DNA from: Roseburia sp. AF12-17LB
GTDB lineage: Bacteria; Bacillota; Clostridia; Lachnospirales; Lachnospiraceae
Direction of reading: 5' to 3'
Assembly: GCF_003479605.1 (NCBI RefSeq)
Contig: NZ_QUHR01000006.1
Location: 131,376 to 195,375, forward strand
Length of the DNA: 64,000 bases
Of this stretch, positions 54,092-62,510 are shown piece after piece. A model generated the notes under the pieces. It did no database searches and was not told where the DNA came from. It worked only from the letters and a program-made list of their open reading frames with translations. How positions within the stretch are numbered: the stretch's first letter is position 1; every line of letters begins with the position of its first letter. A program made the position numbers and the translations under genes.

Positions 54092-54229
54092 ACAAGGATT
54101 ATATAGTGTCAATCCGCCACGTTTATAAAAGTCATTGTAGCATAAAGAAACTTGCATTTGCAAAAGAAACAGTATAAGATGGACAGTTGTGATGAAAAAT
54201 AAGCTGGTAAAGGCAAGAGGGATAGACAG

Positions 54230-55957
54230 ATGAAGCAGAATTTAAAGAAAATGATTTCTTATTATAAACCATATCTTGGCGTATTTTTTACCGATATGTT
54301 TTTTGCATTGTTAGCAGCAGTGGCGGCACTGGTGATTCCGCTGATTGTGCGTTATATTACATCAACCGTGGTATATCTGCCGGAGCAGGATGCAGTAAAA
54401 ACAATTGGAGAACTTGCACTGTTTATGGTAGTGCTGGTAGCAGTCCAGTGTTACAGCAATTATTATATTTCTAATAATGGTCATGTAATGGGTGCAAAAA
54501 TAGAATATGATATGCGGGCAGAAATATTTGCACATTATCAGAAACTGTCCTTTGCATTCTATGATAATCAGAAAGTAGGACAACTGATGGCGAGAATTAC
54601 CACGGATCTTTTTGATATCAGTGAACTGCTGCACCATGGACCGGAAAATATCGTGATTTCCCTGATTAAGATAATTGGTGCATTTGCTATTATGATGGGA
54701 ATCAGTCCGAAGCTTACAGTGGCGGCATTTGCACTGGTACCGTTTATGATAGCGTATGCATATTTCTTTAATAAGCGTATGAAAAAGGCGTTCCGGCAGA
54801 ACCGTATTAAGATAGCGGATATCAACAGCCAGATTGAGGACAACCTTTCCGGTATCCGCGTAGTAAAATCCTTTGCTAATGAAGAAGTCGAACAGGAAAA
54901 ATTCAGCCGCGGAAACAAAGGCTTCTTAGATGCCAAGAAGAACAGCTATCTCTTTATGGGTGGTTATCAGGCGGGACTGACTGCATTTACCACGTTGATT
55001 ACCGTAGTAGTGGTGATTGCCGGAGCACTGTGGATTCCGGGTGGCAGTGTGAGTATTACGGATTTGATTACGTTTCTTTTATATATCAATGTATTTACCG
55101 AGCCGGTTAAGACACTGATTGATTTTACCGAGCAGTTCCAGAATGGATATTCCGGCTTTGAACGGTTTATGGAGATTCTTTCCATTGAACCGGATATTTC
55201 GGATGAGGAAAATGCCATTGTCATGGAAAATGTGCGGGGAGAAGTAGAATTTCAGGATGTTTCCTTCCGGTATGAAGAACATTTAAGCCGCGTTTTAAGG
55301 CATATAAATCTGAAAGTTCCGGCTGGAAGCTATGTGGCACTGGTGGGAACTTCAGGTGCCGGAAAGACAACCCTTTGCAGCCTGATACCAAGATTTTATG
55401 ATGTGTCAGAGGGCAGAATTTTAATTGATGGCTGTGATATCCGCCACTATAAATTAAAAAGTTTAAGAGACCACATTGGCATTGTCCAGCAGGATGTTTA
55501 TTTGTTTGCCGGAACTATTTTTGAAAATATTGCATATGGCAAACCGGATGCAACAAGAGAAGAAGTAATTGAGGCAGCAAAAAATGCCAACGCGCATGAA
55601 TTCATTCTGTCATTGCCAGATGGATATGATACAGATATCGGACAGCGTGGCGTAAAACTTTCCGGCGGGCAGAAGCAGAGATTATCCATTGCCCGGGTAT
55701 TTTTAAAGAATCCGCCGATTCTTATTTTTGATGAAGCAACATCGGCACTGGATAATGAAAGTGAAAAAGTGGTACAGGAATCGCTTGAGAAACTGGCGAA
55801 GAACCGGACAACATTTGTAATTGCCCACAGGCTTTCTACGATAGAAAATGCAGGGCGTATTCTGGTGCTGACAGAACAGGGAATCGAAGAAGAAGGAACC
55901 CATGAGGAACTGCTTGCGCGGAATGGAATTTATGCCGGATTGTATCATACCCATTGA
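54230..55957 (+). CDS. ABC exporter, fused permease/ATPase
   Basis: 575 residues. Six membrane helices in residues 1-310 (type I exporter, MsbA/LmrA style), then a nucleotide-binding domain with Walker A GTSGAGKTTLCS, signature LSGGQKQRLSIARVF, Walker B ILIFDEATSALD and VIAHRLSTIENA. As a half transporter it should work as a homodimer, since no second half is next to it. Substrate unknown (lipid, peptide or drug). It diverges from the two-component operon, with element B between. Confidence 0.94.
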   Translation: MKQNLKKMISYYKPYLGVFFTDMFFALLAAVAALVIPLIVRYITSTVVYLPEQDAVKTIGELALFMVVLVAVQCYSNYYISNNGHVMGAKIEYDMRAEIFAHYQKLSFAFYDNQKVGQLMARITTDLFDISELLHHGPENIVISLIKIIGAFAIMMGISPKLTVAAFALVPFMIAYAYFFNKRMKKAFRQNRIKIADINSQIEDNLSGIRVVKSFANEEVEQEKFSRGNKGFLDAKKNSYLFMGGYQAGLTAFTTLITVVVVIAGALWIPGGSVSITDLITFLLYINVFTEPVKTLIDFTEQFQNGYSGFERFMEILSIEPDISDEENAIVMENVRGEVEFQDVSFRYEEHLSRVLRHINLKVPAGSYVALVGTSGAGKTTLCSLIPRFYDVSEGRILIDGCDIRHYKLKSLRDHIGIVQQDVYLFAGTIFENIAYGKPDATREEVIEAAKNANAHEFILSLPDGYDTDIGQRGVKLSGGQKQRLSIARVFLKNPPILIFDEATSALDNESEKVVQESLEKLAKNRTTFVIAHRLSTIENAGRILVLTEQGIEEEGTHEELLARNGIYAGLYHTH

Positions 55958-56102
55958 TTTTTGAGAAAAATCTATTTATAAAATTTGTATGAAGTTCCGG
56001 CTGCCGGGTTGAGAAATTTTAAATTTTCTGCTATATTGCAATAGGTAGACAAATCAATTCAGTGTGAAATGCACTTTAAATATTAGAAAGAAGGATGTTA
56101 AA

Positions 56103-57260
56103 ATGACAAAAATTGATATTATTTCAGGCTTCTTAGGAGCTGGAAAGACCACATTTATCAAGAAAATGATAGAAGAGGCTTTTGTTGGTGAGAAGCTGGT
56201 ACTGATTGAAAATGAATTTGGTGAAGTCGGTATCGACGGCGGATTCTTAAAGGATTCCGGCATTGAGATTACCGAGATGAACTCAGGATGTATCTGCTGT
56301 TCCCTGGTAGGAGACTTTGGAAAGAACTTAAATGAAGTAATAACTAAATTCCATCCGGACCGTATTTTAATCGAGCCGTCAGGAGTTGGTAAACTTTCTG
56401 ACGTAATGAAATCTGTTATTGATGTGGAAAAAGAGCAGGATGTGAAATTAAATGCACTGGTTACAGTTGTAAATGCAAAGAAAGCATCCAAACAGATGAA
56501 AGCCTTTGGCGAATTCTTCAATAACCAGATTGAATTTGCAACAACAATCGTATTAAGCAGAACCCAGAGCACAACACCGGAGCAGTTAGAGCTTTGCGTA
56601 AAACAGATGCAGGAATTAAATGGCAAGGCTGCAATCATTACAACTCCTTGGGATGCCATCAAAGGTGAGCAGATTCTCAAAGTTATGGAAGGACAGGATT
56701 CTCTTGAGATGAAACTTCTTGCAGAGGCACATCATAAAGCAGAAGAGGAAGAACATGAGCATGAACATGAACACCATCATGACCATGACCACGAAGAACA
56801 TGAACACGATCACGACCACGAAGAGCATGAGCATCACCACCATCATGACCATGACCACGAGGAGCATGAACACCATCACGATCACGACCATGAGGAGCAT
56901 GAACATCATCATGAGCATGGCGAGAACTGCACCTGCGGATGCCATGACCATGACCACGAACATCATCATCACCATCATGCAGATGAGGTGTTTACAAGCT
57001 GGGGCAAAGAGACTCCGCATAAATTTACCCGTGAGAAGATTGAAGAGGTATTAAAGACCTTATCCGAGAGCGAAGAGTATGGTATGATTCTCCGTGCAAA
57101 AGGAATGGTAGAGGATGTCAATGGTTCCTGGATTTACTTTGATATGGTTCCAGGCGAGTATGAATTAAGAGACGGAGAGCCGGATTACACCGGAAGACTC
57201 TGTGTCATTGGTTCTAAGATTGACGAACACAAGATTGAAGAATTATTCGGCATTGCATAA
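56103..57260 (+). CDS. CobW-family GTPase with long His-rich insert
   Basis: 385 residues. A G3E metallochaperone GTPase: P-loop GFLGAGKTTFIKK (9-21), the zinc-binding GCICCSL (62-68), and a GTP-binding ESSGVG-like IEPSGVGKLSDVM. Between the GTPase and the CobW C-terminal domain (about 300-385) is a stretch of about 80 residues with some 40 histidines, arranged as repeats of HDHDHEEHEH. Likely a zinc (or cobalt/nickel) store or delivery device. ATG 56103 follows AGAAGGA. The related gene downstream starts 27 bases later. Confidence 0.92.
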   Translation: MTKIDIISGFLGAGKTTFIKKMIEEAFVGEKLVLIENEFGEVGIDGGFLKDSGIEITEMNSGCICCSLVGDFGKNLNEVITKFHPDRILIEPSGVGKLSDVMKSVIDVEKEQDVKLNALVTVVNAKKASKQMKAFGEFFNNQIEFATTIVLSRTQSTTPEQLELCVKQMQELNGKAAIITTPWDAIKGEQILKVMEGQDSLEMKLLAEAHHKAEEEEHEHEHEHHHDHDHEEHEHDHDHEEHEHHHHHDHDHEEHEHHHDHDHEEHEHHHEHGENCTCGCHDHDHEHHHHHHADEVFTSWGKETPHKFTREKIEEVLKTLSESEEYGMILRAKGMVEDVNGSWIYFDMVPGEYELRDGEPDYTGRLCVIGSKIDEHKIEELFGIA

Positions 57261-57287
57261 TGCCCGTCAGATAGGAAAGGGGAAACC

Positions 57288-58235
57288 ATGCAGGAGATTC
57301 CAGTATATTTATTTACCGGATTTATGGATAGCGGTAAGACCACATTAATCAAAGAAACACTTTTTGAAAATGATTTCGGCGGGGACAACCGTACGGTAAT
57401 TATTGTCTGTGAAGACGGTGATGAAGAATATGATGAAGCAAAATTAAATACCATTAATGCGAAGGTTGCGATGATTGAGGAGCAGGAAGATTTTACAACA
57501 GAGACCTTGCAGAAGATTCAGGAGACATACAAACCGGAGCAGATTTTTATTGAGTATAACGGTACCTGGGATATTGCTACGTTGCTTGAGACAAAGATGC
57601 CGGATGGCTGGGTAATCGTACAGTCTTTGGCAACCGTAGATGCCACTACATTTGAAATGTATCTTGCCAATATGCGTGCCATGATTATGGAGCAGTTGTT
57701 TAAGGCAGATGTAGTAATCTTTAACCGTTGTGATGACAATACACCAAAGGGCAAGTTCCGTCGTGCAGTAAAAGCACAGAACCGTCCGGCACAGATTGTA
57801 TACGAGCGTGCCGATGGAACGATTGATGAGAGTGCCGATGAAGAACTGCCATTTGACATCAATGCAGATGTCATTGATATTACGGATGCAGATTATGCAA
57901 TCTGGTATATGGATGCACAGGATAATCCGAAGAAATACGATGGCAAGAAAATCAAATTCCTTGCGTTGGTATATAATCCGGAAAAGATGAGCAGGAAGGG
58001 CATGTTCGTGCCGGGACGTTTTGCCATGACCTGTTGTGTAGAGGATGTACAGTTCTTAGGATTTAAATGCAAATATCCGAAGTCGGAAGAAATCGGTCAC
58101 AAATCATGGATAAATATTACCGCAGAAGTTCATGTGGAATTTGCCAAGGAATACAGAGGAAAAGGACCTGTCCTTTATCCGGTATCCATCGAGCCGGCAG
58201 AGAAGCCGGAAGATGAACTGGTATATTTCTCATAA
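57288..58235 (+). CDS. CobW-like GTPase fused to a YcgQ/DUF1980-like domain
   Basis: 315 residues. Residues 1-190 are a G3E-type GTPase (YLFTGFMDSGKTTLIKE P-loop at 7-23), but the usual CxCC metal motif is missing; IIVCEDGDEEYDE stands in that part. From about 220 there is a different domain, FLALVYNPEKMSRKG, then GRFAMTCCVEDVQFLGF and SWINITAEVHVE. This resembles the C-terminal domain of YcgQ (DUF1980/TIGR03943), a protein usually paired with the permease YcgR and with CobW proteins. The fusion ties the chaperone GTPase to a zinc-linked partner. Domain match is from memory. Confidence 0.78.
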   Translation: MQEIPVYLFTGFMDSGKTTLIKETLFENDFGGDNRTVIIVCEDGDEEYDEAKLNTINAKVAMIEEQEDFTTETLQKIQETYKPEQIFIEYNGTWDIATLLETKMPDGWVIVQSLATVDATTFEMYLANMRAMIMEQLFKADVVIFNRCDDNTPKGKFRRAVKAQNRPAQIVYERADGTIDESADEELPFDINADVIDITDADYAIWYMDAQDNPKKYDGKKIKFLALVYNPEKMSRKGMFVPGRFAMTCCVEDVQFLGFKCKYPKSEEIGHKSWINITAEVHVEFAKEYRGKGPVLYPVSIEPAEKPEDELVYFS

Positions 58236-58242
58236 AAAAGTG

Positions 58243-58271
58243 TTGACAATGTGAAAGAAAAGTATTATTCT
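58243..58271 (+). promoter_or_regulatory. Promoter of the trpXYZ T-box transcript
   Basis: Perfect TTGACA, a 17-base spacer, TATTCT, ahead of the T-box leader. Confidence 0.7.
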
Positions 58272-58289
58272 AACTTCAATAAGAGAAAC

Positions 58290-58545
58290 CGTTGAGAAAG
58301 AGTAGTAAGCTTGATTGGAAATCAAAGAGAGCTGCAGGTGGTGGAATTGCAGTATGGAAGATTTTGCTGAATGGACTTTCGAGGGTGGCCTGAATTAACA
58401 GTAGGCGTCACCGGGAACCGAACCCGTTACCAATCCGGCATGTATGATTCGTACATGAATGAGTGGACAATTCGTCAATATGAGTGGTACCGCGATAATA
58501 AGATTTTATTACCGTCTCAAGCATAAGCTTGAGGCGGTTTTTTAC
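58290..58545 (+). promoter_or_regulatory. T-box leader, tryptophan-type
   Basis: T-box core GAGTGGTACCGCG at 58482-58494. Terminator CCGTCTCAAGC / GCTTGAGGCGG with T run (58512-58543). In Stem I, GAAAG (58296-58300) before AGTA pairs with CTTTC (58376-58380), and the specifier between GAA and that arm is TGG (58372-58374), the tryptophan codon. Uncharged tRNA-Trp should turn on the transporter genes downstream. This 380-base gap holds nothing else. Confidence 0.93.
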
Positions 58546-58617
58546 TGTTGGAAAACAGTAAAAGCGCTTTCTCTTATGAACAACAATAAATCATATAAGA
58601 AAGAAGAGGTAGTAATT

Positions 58618-59673
58618 ATGAAGAAGAAAATGATGGCAGCAGTATTAACAATGGCTATGGCAGTAGCAGCAATGACAGGATGCGGAAGCAACAGTGCATC
58701 CAATGATGCAGCAACAACAGAGAAGGCTGCAGCAGATGGTAAAGTTTATAAAGTAGGTATCGTACAGTATGTAGATGATGCTTCTTTAAATCAGATTGAG
58801 AAAGCAGTAGAAGCAGAGCTGGATGCAAAAGCAAAAGAGCTCGGTGTTACTTTTGATTATAAAGATTATACTTACAATGGTCAGGCAGATTCTTCTACCT
58901 TAAACCAGATTGCAACAGACCTGGTTGCAGAAGATGTAGATGTGATTATTCCAATCGCAACACCAACCGCAATGATTATGCAGGCAGCAACAGAAGAAAA
59001 TCAGATTCCGGTTGTATTCTCTGCAGTCAGTGATCCGGTTACTGCAGGACTTGTTGAAAGTATGGATAAACCTGGTTCCAATATCACCGGAACATCGGAT
59101 GCATTAAATACAGAAGCTGTAATGGACTTAATGTTTGCAGCAAATAAAGACATTAAAAAAGTAGGTCTTTTATATAATAAGAGTCAGGATTCTTCCACTG
59201 TTCCAATTCAGGACGCAAAAGATTATCTTGATAAAAAAGGCGTTGAATATGTAGAAAAAACAGGAACAACCAATGATGAAATCTCTCTTGCAGCAGATGC
59301 ATTAGTTGCAGCCGGTGTAGATGCCGTATTTACACCGACCGATAACACCGTAATGACAGCAGAACTTGCAATTTATGAGAAATTTGCAGAAGCAGGCATT
59401 CCACATTATGCAGGAGCTGACTCTTTCGCATTAAACGGAGCTTTCTGTGGATTCGGTGTAAACTATGTTGACCTTGGTACTGCAACAGCAGACATTGTAG
59501 TAGATATTTTAGTAAATGGGAAAGATCCTGCAACAACAGCAGTACAGACCATGAGCAACGGAATCGCAACTGTAAATACAGATGTGGCAAGCCAGCTTGG
59601 AATTGATTACAGCGTATTTGACGGTATGTGTGAAAAAGTAGTAGAGATTCAGACCGCAGAAGAGTTTGAATAA
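58618..59673 (+). CDS. trpX: TrpX-type ABC substrate-binding lipoprotein
   Basis: 351 residues. Signal peptide with lipobox AAMTGC (Cys22 modified and anchored), then a two-lobed binding protein of the ABC_sub_bind family (VGIVQYVDDASLNQ, FSAVSDPVTAGLV, PGSNITGTSDA, FTPTDNTVMTAELA). TrpXYZ is the known predicted tryptophan transporter of Firmicutes under T-box control, and the leader here has a Trp specifier. ATG 58618 follows AGAGGTAG; a long in-frame extension back to 58459 lies within the leader and is not used. Confidence 0.92.
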   Translation: MKKKMMAAVLTMAMAVAAMTGCGSNSASNDAATTEKAAADGKVYKVGIVQYVDDASLNQIEKAVEAELDAKAKELGVTFDYKDYTYNGQADSSTLNQIATDLVAEDVDVIIPIATPTAMIMQAATEENQIPVVFSAVSDPVTAGLVESMDKPGSNITGTSDALNTEAVMDLMFAANKDIKKVGLLYNKSQDSSTVPIQDAKDYLDKKGVEYVEKTGTTNDEISLAADALVAAGVDAVFTPTDNTVMTAELAIYEKFAEAGIPHYAGADSFALNGAFCGFGVNYVDLGTATADIVVDILVNGKDPATTAVQTMSNGIATVNTDVASQLGIDYSVFDGMCEKVVEIQTAEEFE

Positions 59674-59718
59674 AAAGATAAAACGATAGTATGATAAGAT
59701 AGTCAGGGGGATTAAAGA

Positions 59719-60684
59719 ATGGGCTCCATATTTACAGTATCCATTTTACAAAGTGCATTAGAGCTAGGGTGTATATACGCCCTGGTTGCACTGGCATTGT
59801 TTGTTTCATTTTCCATATTAAATATTGCAGATTTGTCAACCGATGGCTGCTTTACCTTAGGCTGTGCCGTATGTGCCATGGTAACGATACAGGGTCATCC
59901 GATTCTGGCACTGGCAGCAGCAATGTTAGCCGGTGTATGTTCCGGATTTATTACAGCATTTCTGCAGACAAAGCTTGGAATTGAATCGATTCTGGCAGGA
60001 ATTATTGTAAATACGGGGCTCTATACCATTAACATTGCGGTCATGGGATTTGCTTCCCAGGTAAACCTGTTTAACTGCAATACCATATTTACCATGGCAA
60101 AAAATGCCATTGGCGGTGGCTGGTATAAACTGATTGTGGCAGCATTAATCGTACTGGTAATCGGCGTGATTTTATCCGCATTTTTAAATACCAGATTAGG
60201 TCTTTCCATACGGGCAACCGGTGATAATGCTGACATGGTAAAAGCCTCCAGCATTAATCCATCCTTTACAATTACCGTAGGTCTTTGTGTAGCCAATGCA
60301 ATGACTGCATTATCCGGCGGTGTACTGGCACAGTACCAGAAATCCTGCGATATCAACCTTGGAACCGGTATGGTAACCATCGCACTTGCCAGCCTGATTA
60401 TTGGAGAATCCATTATCGGAAAAGGCTCCATGTTCCGCAGAGTATTAGGTGTTGTATTAGGAAGCTGCCTGTACCGTTTCTTAGTAGCCGTTGCATTAAG
60501 ACTGAATGTTCCGGCAGAGGCACTGAAACTGGTTTCTGCAATTATCGTAGCAATTGCAATTGCATTCCCGTTCCTGAAAAAGAAGGCAGCGTTTGTCAGA
60601 CAGAAGAGCACAGCACAGAAGAAATTAAAAGACAATATGCGTCTGGAAGAAGCAAATGCAAAGGAAATGGGAGGTGACCGATAA
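59719..60684 (+). CDS. trpY: TrpY-type ABC permease
   Basis: 321 residues with eight to nine hydrophobic segments, in the branched-chain amino acid/nucleoside permease superfamily. Typical segments: EGILxGII-like LGIESILAGIIVNTGLYTIN near 80-99, NTRLGLSIRATGDNADMVKASSI near 155-177 and LIIGESIIGKGSMFRRVLG near 225. It pairs with TrpX and TrpZ to import tryptophan. AGGGGG precedes the ATG. Its last base overlaps the first of trpZ region (TAATG). Confidence 0.92.
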   Translation: MGSIFTVSILQSALELGCIYALVALALFVSFSILNIADLSTDGCFTLGCAVCAMVTIQGHPILALAAAMLAGVCSGFITAFLQTKLGIESILAGIIVNTGLYTINIAVMGFASQVNLFNCNTIFTMAKNAIGGGWYKLIVAALIVLVIGVILSAFLNTRLGLSIRATGDNADMVKASSINPSFTITVGLCVANAMTALSGGVLAQYQKSCDINLGTGMVTIALASLIIGESIIGKGSMFRRVLGVVLGSCLYRFLVAVALRLNVPAEALKLVSAIIVAIAIAFPFLKKKAAFVRQKSTAQKKLKDNMRLEEANAKEMGGDR

Positions 60685-61490
60685 TGTTAGAAATGAAGCA
60701 TGTATCTAAGACATTTAATCCGGGAACCGTAAATGAAAAGAAAGCATTGTGTGATTTGAACCTGGTTCTTGAAGATGGAGATTTTGCAACAATCGTAGGA
60801 AGTAATGGGGCAGGAAAATCAACTACATTTAATGCGATTACAGGTGCGTTCTATGTAGATGAAGGACAGATTATTCTAGATGGAGAGGATATTACATATA
60901 AGAAAGAATTTTTGCGCAGTAAAGTCATTGGTCATCTGTTTCAGGACCCGTTAAAGGGAACAGCACCACATATGACCATTGAAGAAAATATGGCACTGGC
61001 ATATCTTCGTGCATCCGGAAAAGAAAATGCATTTTTCAGCAGAATCCGTAAATCCGATAAAGAAAAATTCAGAGAACTGTTATCCCAGCTTGATATGGGC
61101 CTGGAAGACAGAATGAAGCAGCCGGTGGGATTGTTATCCGGCGGTCAGAGGCAGGCACTTACCCTTCTGATGGCAACGATGGTGACCCCGAAGATTCTTC
61201 TTTTGGATGAGCATACAGCAGCACTTGACCCTGCAACCGCAGAGAAAGTATTGGAACTGACGAAAAAAATTATTGCAGAGCATCATATTACCTGTCTTAT
61301 GGTAACCCACAATATGCATCAGGCATTAGAGCTTGGCAACCGGATTCTGATGATGGATTCCGGAAATATTGTCCTTGATTTAAAGGATGAAGAGAAGAAG
61401 AAAATGACGGTAGACAGCCTTTTGGAACAATTCCGCATCCAGGCAGGAAAGCGTCTCGACAATGACCGGATTTTAATGTCAGCACAGTAA
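60684..61490 (+). CDS. trpZ: TrpZ-type ABC ATPase
   Basis: 268 residues. Walker A GSNGAGKSTTFNAI near 40-53, Q-loop HLFQDPLKGTAPHMTIEENM, signature LLSGGQRQALTLLMA, Walker B ILLLDEHTAALDP with His replacing the more usual Pro, as in this subfamily, and switch MVTHNMHQALEL. Energises the TrpXY tryptophan importer. Overlap with trpY suggests coupled translation. A terminator follows. Confidence 0.94.
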   Translation: MLEMKHVSKTFNPGTVNEKKALCDLNLVLEDGDFATIVGSNGAGKSTTFNAITGAFYVDEGQIILDGEDITYKKEFLRSKVIGHLFQDPLKGTAPHMTIEENMALAYLRASGKENAFFSRIRKSDKEKFRELLSQLDMGLEDRMKQPVGLLSGGQRQALTLLMATMVTPKILLLDEHTAALDPATAEKVLELTKKIIAEHHITCLMVTHNMHQALELGNRILMMDSGNIVLDLKDEEKKKMTVDSLLEQFRIQAGKRLDNDRILMSAQ

Positions 61491-61521
61491 AAATAGAAAT
61501 TGGTAAATTTTTTTAAGAAAC

Positions 61522-61557
61522 AAGTGTCGGAAAATGTTGATTTTCTGACACTTTTCC
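61522..61557 (+). terminator. Terminator after trpZ
   Basis: AAGTGTCGGAAAAT / ATTTTCTGACACTT stem followed by TTCC. The -35 of the next promoter lies within the loop and right arm. Confidence 0.78.
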
Positions 61558-61565
61558 TATATGAT
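61537..61565 (+). promoter_or_regulatory. Probable nfnAB promoter
   Basis: TTGATT, a 17-base spacer, TATGAT, about 58 bases before the first gene. Overlaps the trpZ terminator. Confidence 0.5.
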
Positions 61566-61622
61566 TAAATCTAGTGGTCTGGAATTCCACGAGTTGATGT
61601 AAACAAAGTATGGAGGTATAGT

Positions 61623-62510
61623 ATGTATCCTATTATAAAAAAGGAAAAGCTGGCAGATAAGATTTATCTTATGGATGTCAAAGCAGAGCGTGTTGCAAAG
61701 TCTGCAAAGCCAGGACAATTTGTAATCGTGAAAATCGATGAAGAAGGTGAGCGTATTCCGCTTACTATCTGTGATTATGATGAAAAAGCAGGAACTGTAA
61801 CAATTGTATTCCAGACAGTTGGAGCATCTACAGAGCGTATGGCATATTTAGAGGAAGGAGATACATTCCAGGATTTTGTTGGACCACTGGGCTGTCCATC
61901 CGACCTTATTGAGGAAGATATAGAAGAGTTAAAGAAAAAGAAAATCGTATTTATCGCCGGAGGTGTTGGAACAGCACCGGTTTACCCACAGGTAAAATGG
62001 TTACATGAACATGGGGTAGACTGTGATGTTATCATGGGTTCTAAGACCAAGGATTTATTAATTCTGGTAGAAGAAATGCGTAAAGTTGCAACTAATCTTT
62101 ATGTAACAACCGATGATGGTACTTATGGCTTCCATGGAATGGGAACCAACCAGTTACAGGAATTATGGGATAAAGGTGTTCGTTACGATCATTGTGTTGC
62201 CATCGGACCAATGATTATGATGAAATTCGTTTGTAAACTGACCAAGGAGCTTGGCATTCCAACTGTTGTATCCATGAATCCGATTATGGTAGACGGAACC
62301 GGAATGTGTGGAGCATGTCGTCTTATGGTTGGCGGCGAAGTAAAATTCGCATGCGTGGATGGACCGGAATTTGACGGGCATCAGGTAGATTTCGACCAGG
62401 CAATGAAGAGACAGCTTCAGTATAAGACAGAAGAAGGCCGTGCAATGTTAAAATTGCAGGAAGGCAATACCCATCATGGTGGATGCGGTCAGTGCGGAGG
62501 TGACAAATAA
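61623..62510 (+). CDS. nfnA: NfnA: ferredoxin-NAD(P)+ oxidoreductase small subunit
   Basis: 295 residues. FAD domain with PGQFVIVKIDEEGERIPLTICD near 30-51 and GPLGCPSDL; NAD domain with IVFIAGGVGTAPVYPQV. The C-terminal Cys group GTGMCGACRLMVGG with later FACVDGPEFDGH binds a [2Fe-2S] cluster. Together with NfnB it forms the electron-bifurcating transhydrogenase that links NADH, ferredoxin and NADP+. Also annotated as sulfide dehydrogenase subunit. GGAGGT precedes the ATG; the stop overlaps the next start (TAATG). Confidence 0.93.
   Translation: MYPIIKKEKLADKIYLMDVKAERVAKSAKPGQFVIVKIDEEGERIPLTICDYDEKAGTVTIVFQTVGASTERMAYLEEGDTFQDFVGPLGCPSDLIEEDIEELKKKKIVFIAGGVGTAPVYPQVKWLHEHGVDCDVIMGSKTKDLLILVEEMRKVATNLYVTTDDGTYGFHGMGTNQLQELWDKGVRYDHCVAIGPMIMMKFVCKLTKELGIPTVVSMNPIMVDGTGMCGACRLMVGGEVKFACVDGPEFDGHQVDFDQAMKRQLQYKTEEGRAMLKLQEGNTHHGGCGQCGGDK

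Noticed and set aside
55980..56100. Search for a Zur-type palindrome before the CobW genes
   Set aside because: No TCGTAAT-like inverted repeat could be seen, so zinc control is not claimed from the sequence.
56752..56985. CRISPR-like short repeats
   Set aside because: Repeats are imperfect, in frame, without spacers, and encode histidine-rich protein.
56616..57020. Minus-strand Met/Val-rich frame and a plus-strand Met/Thr-rich frame
   Set aside because: Shadows of the CAT/CAC repeats in the His-rich CobW protein.
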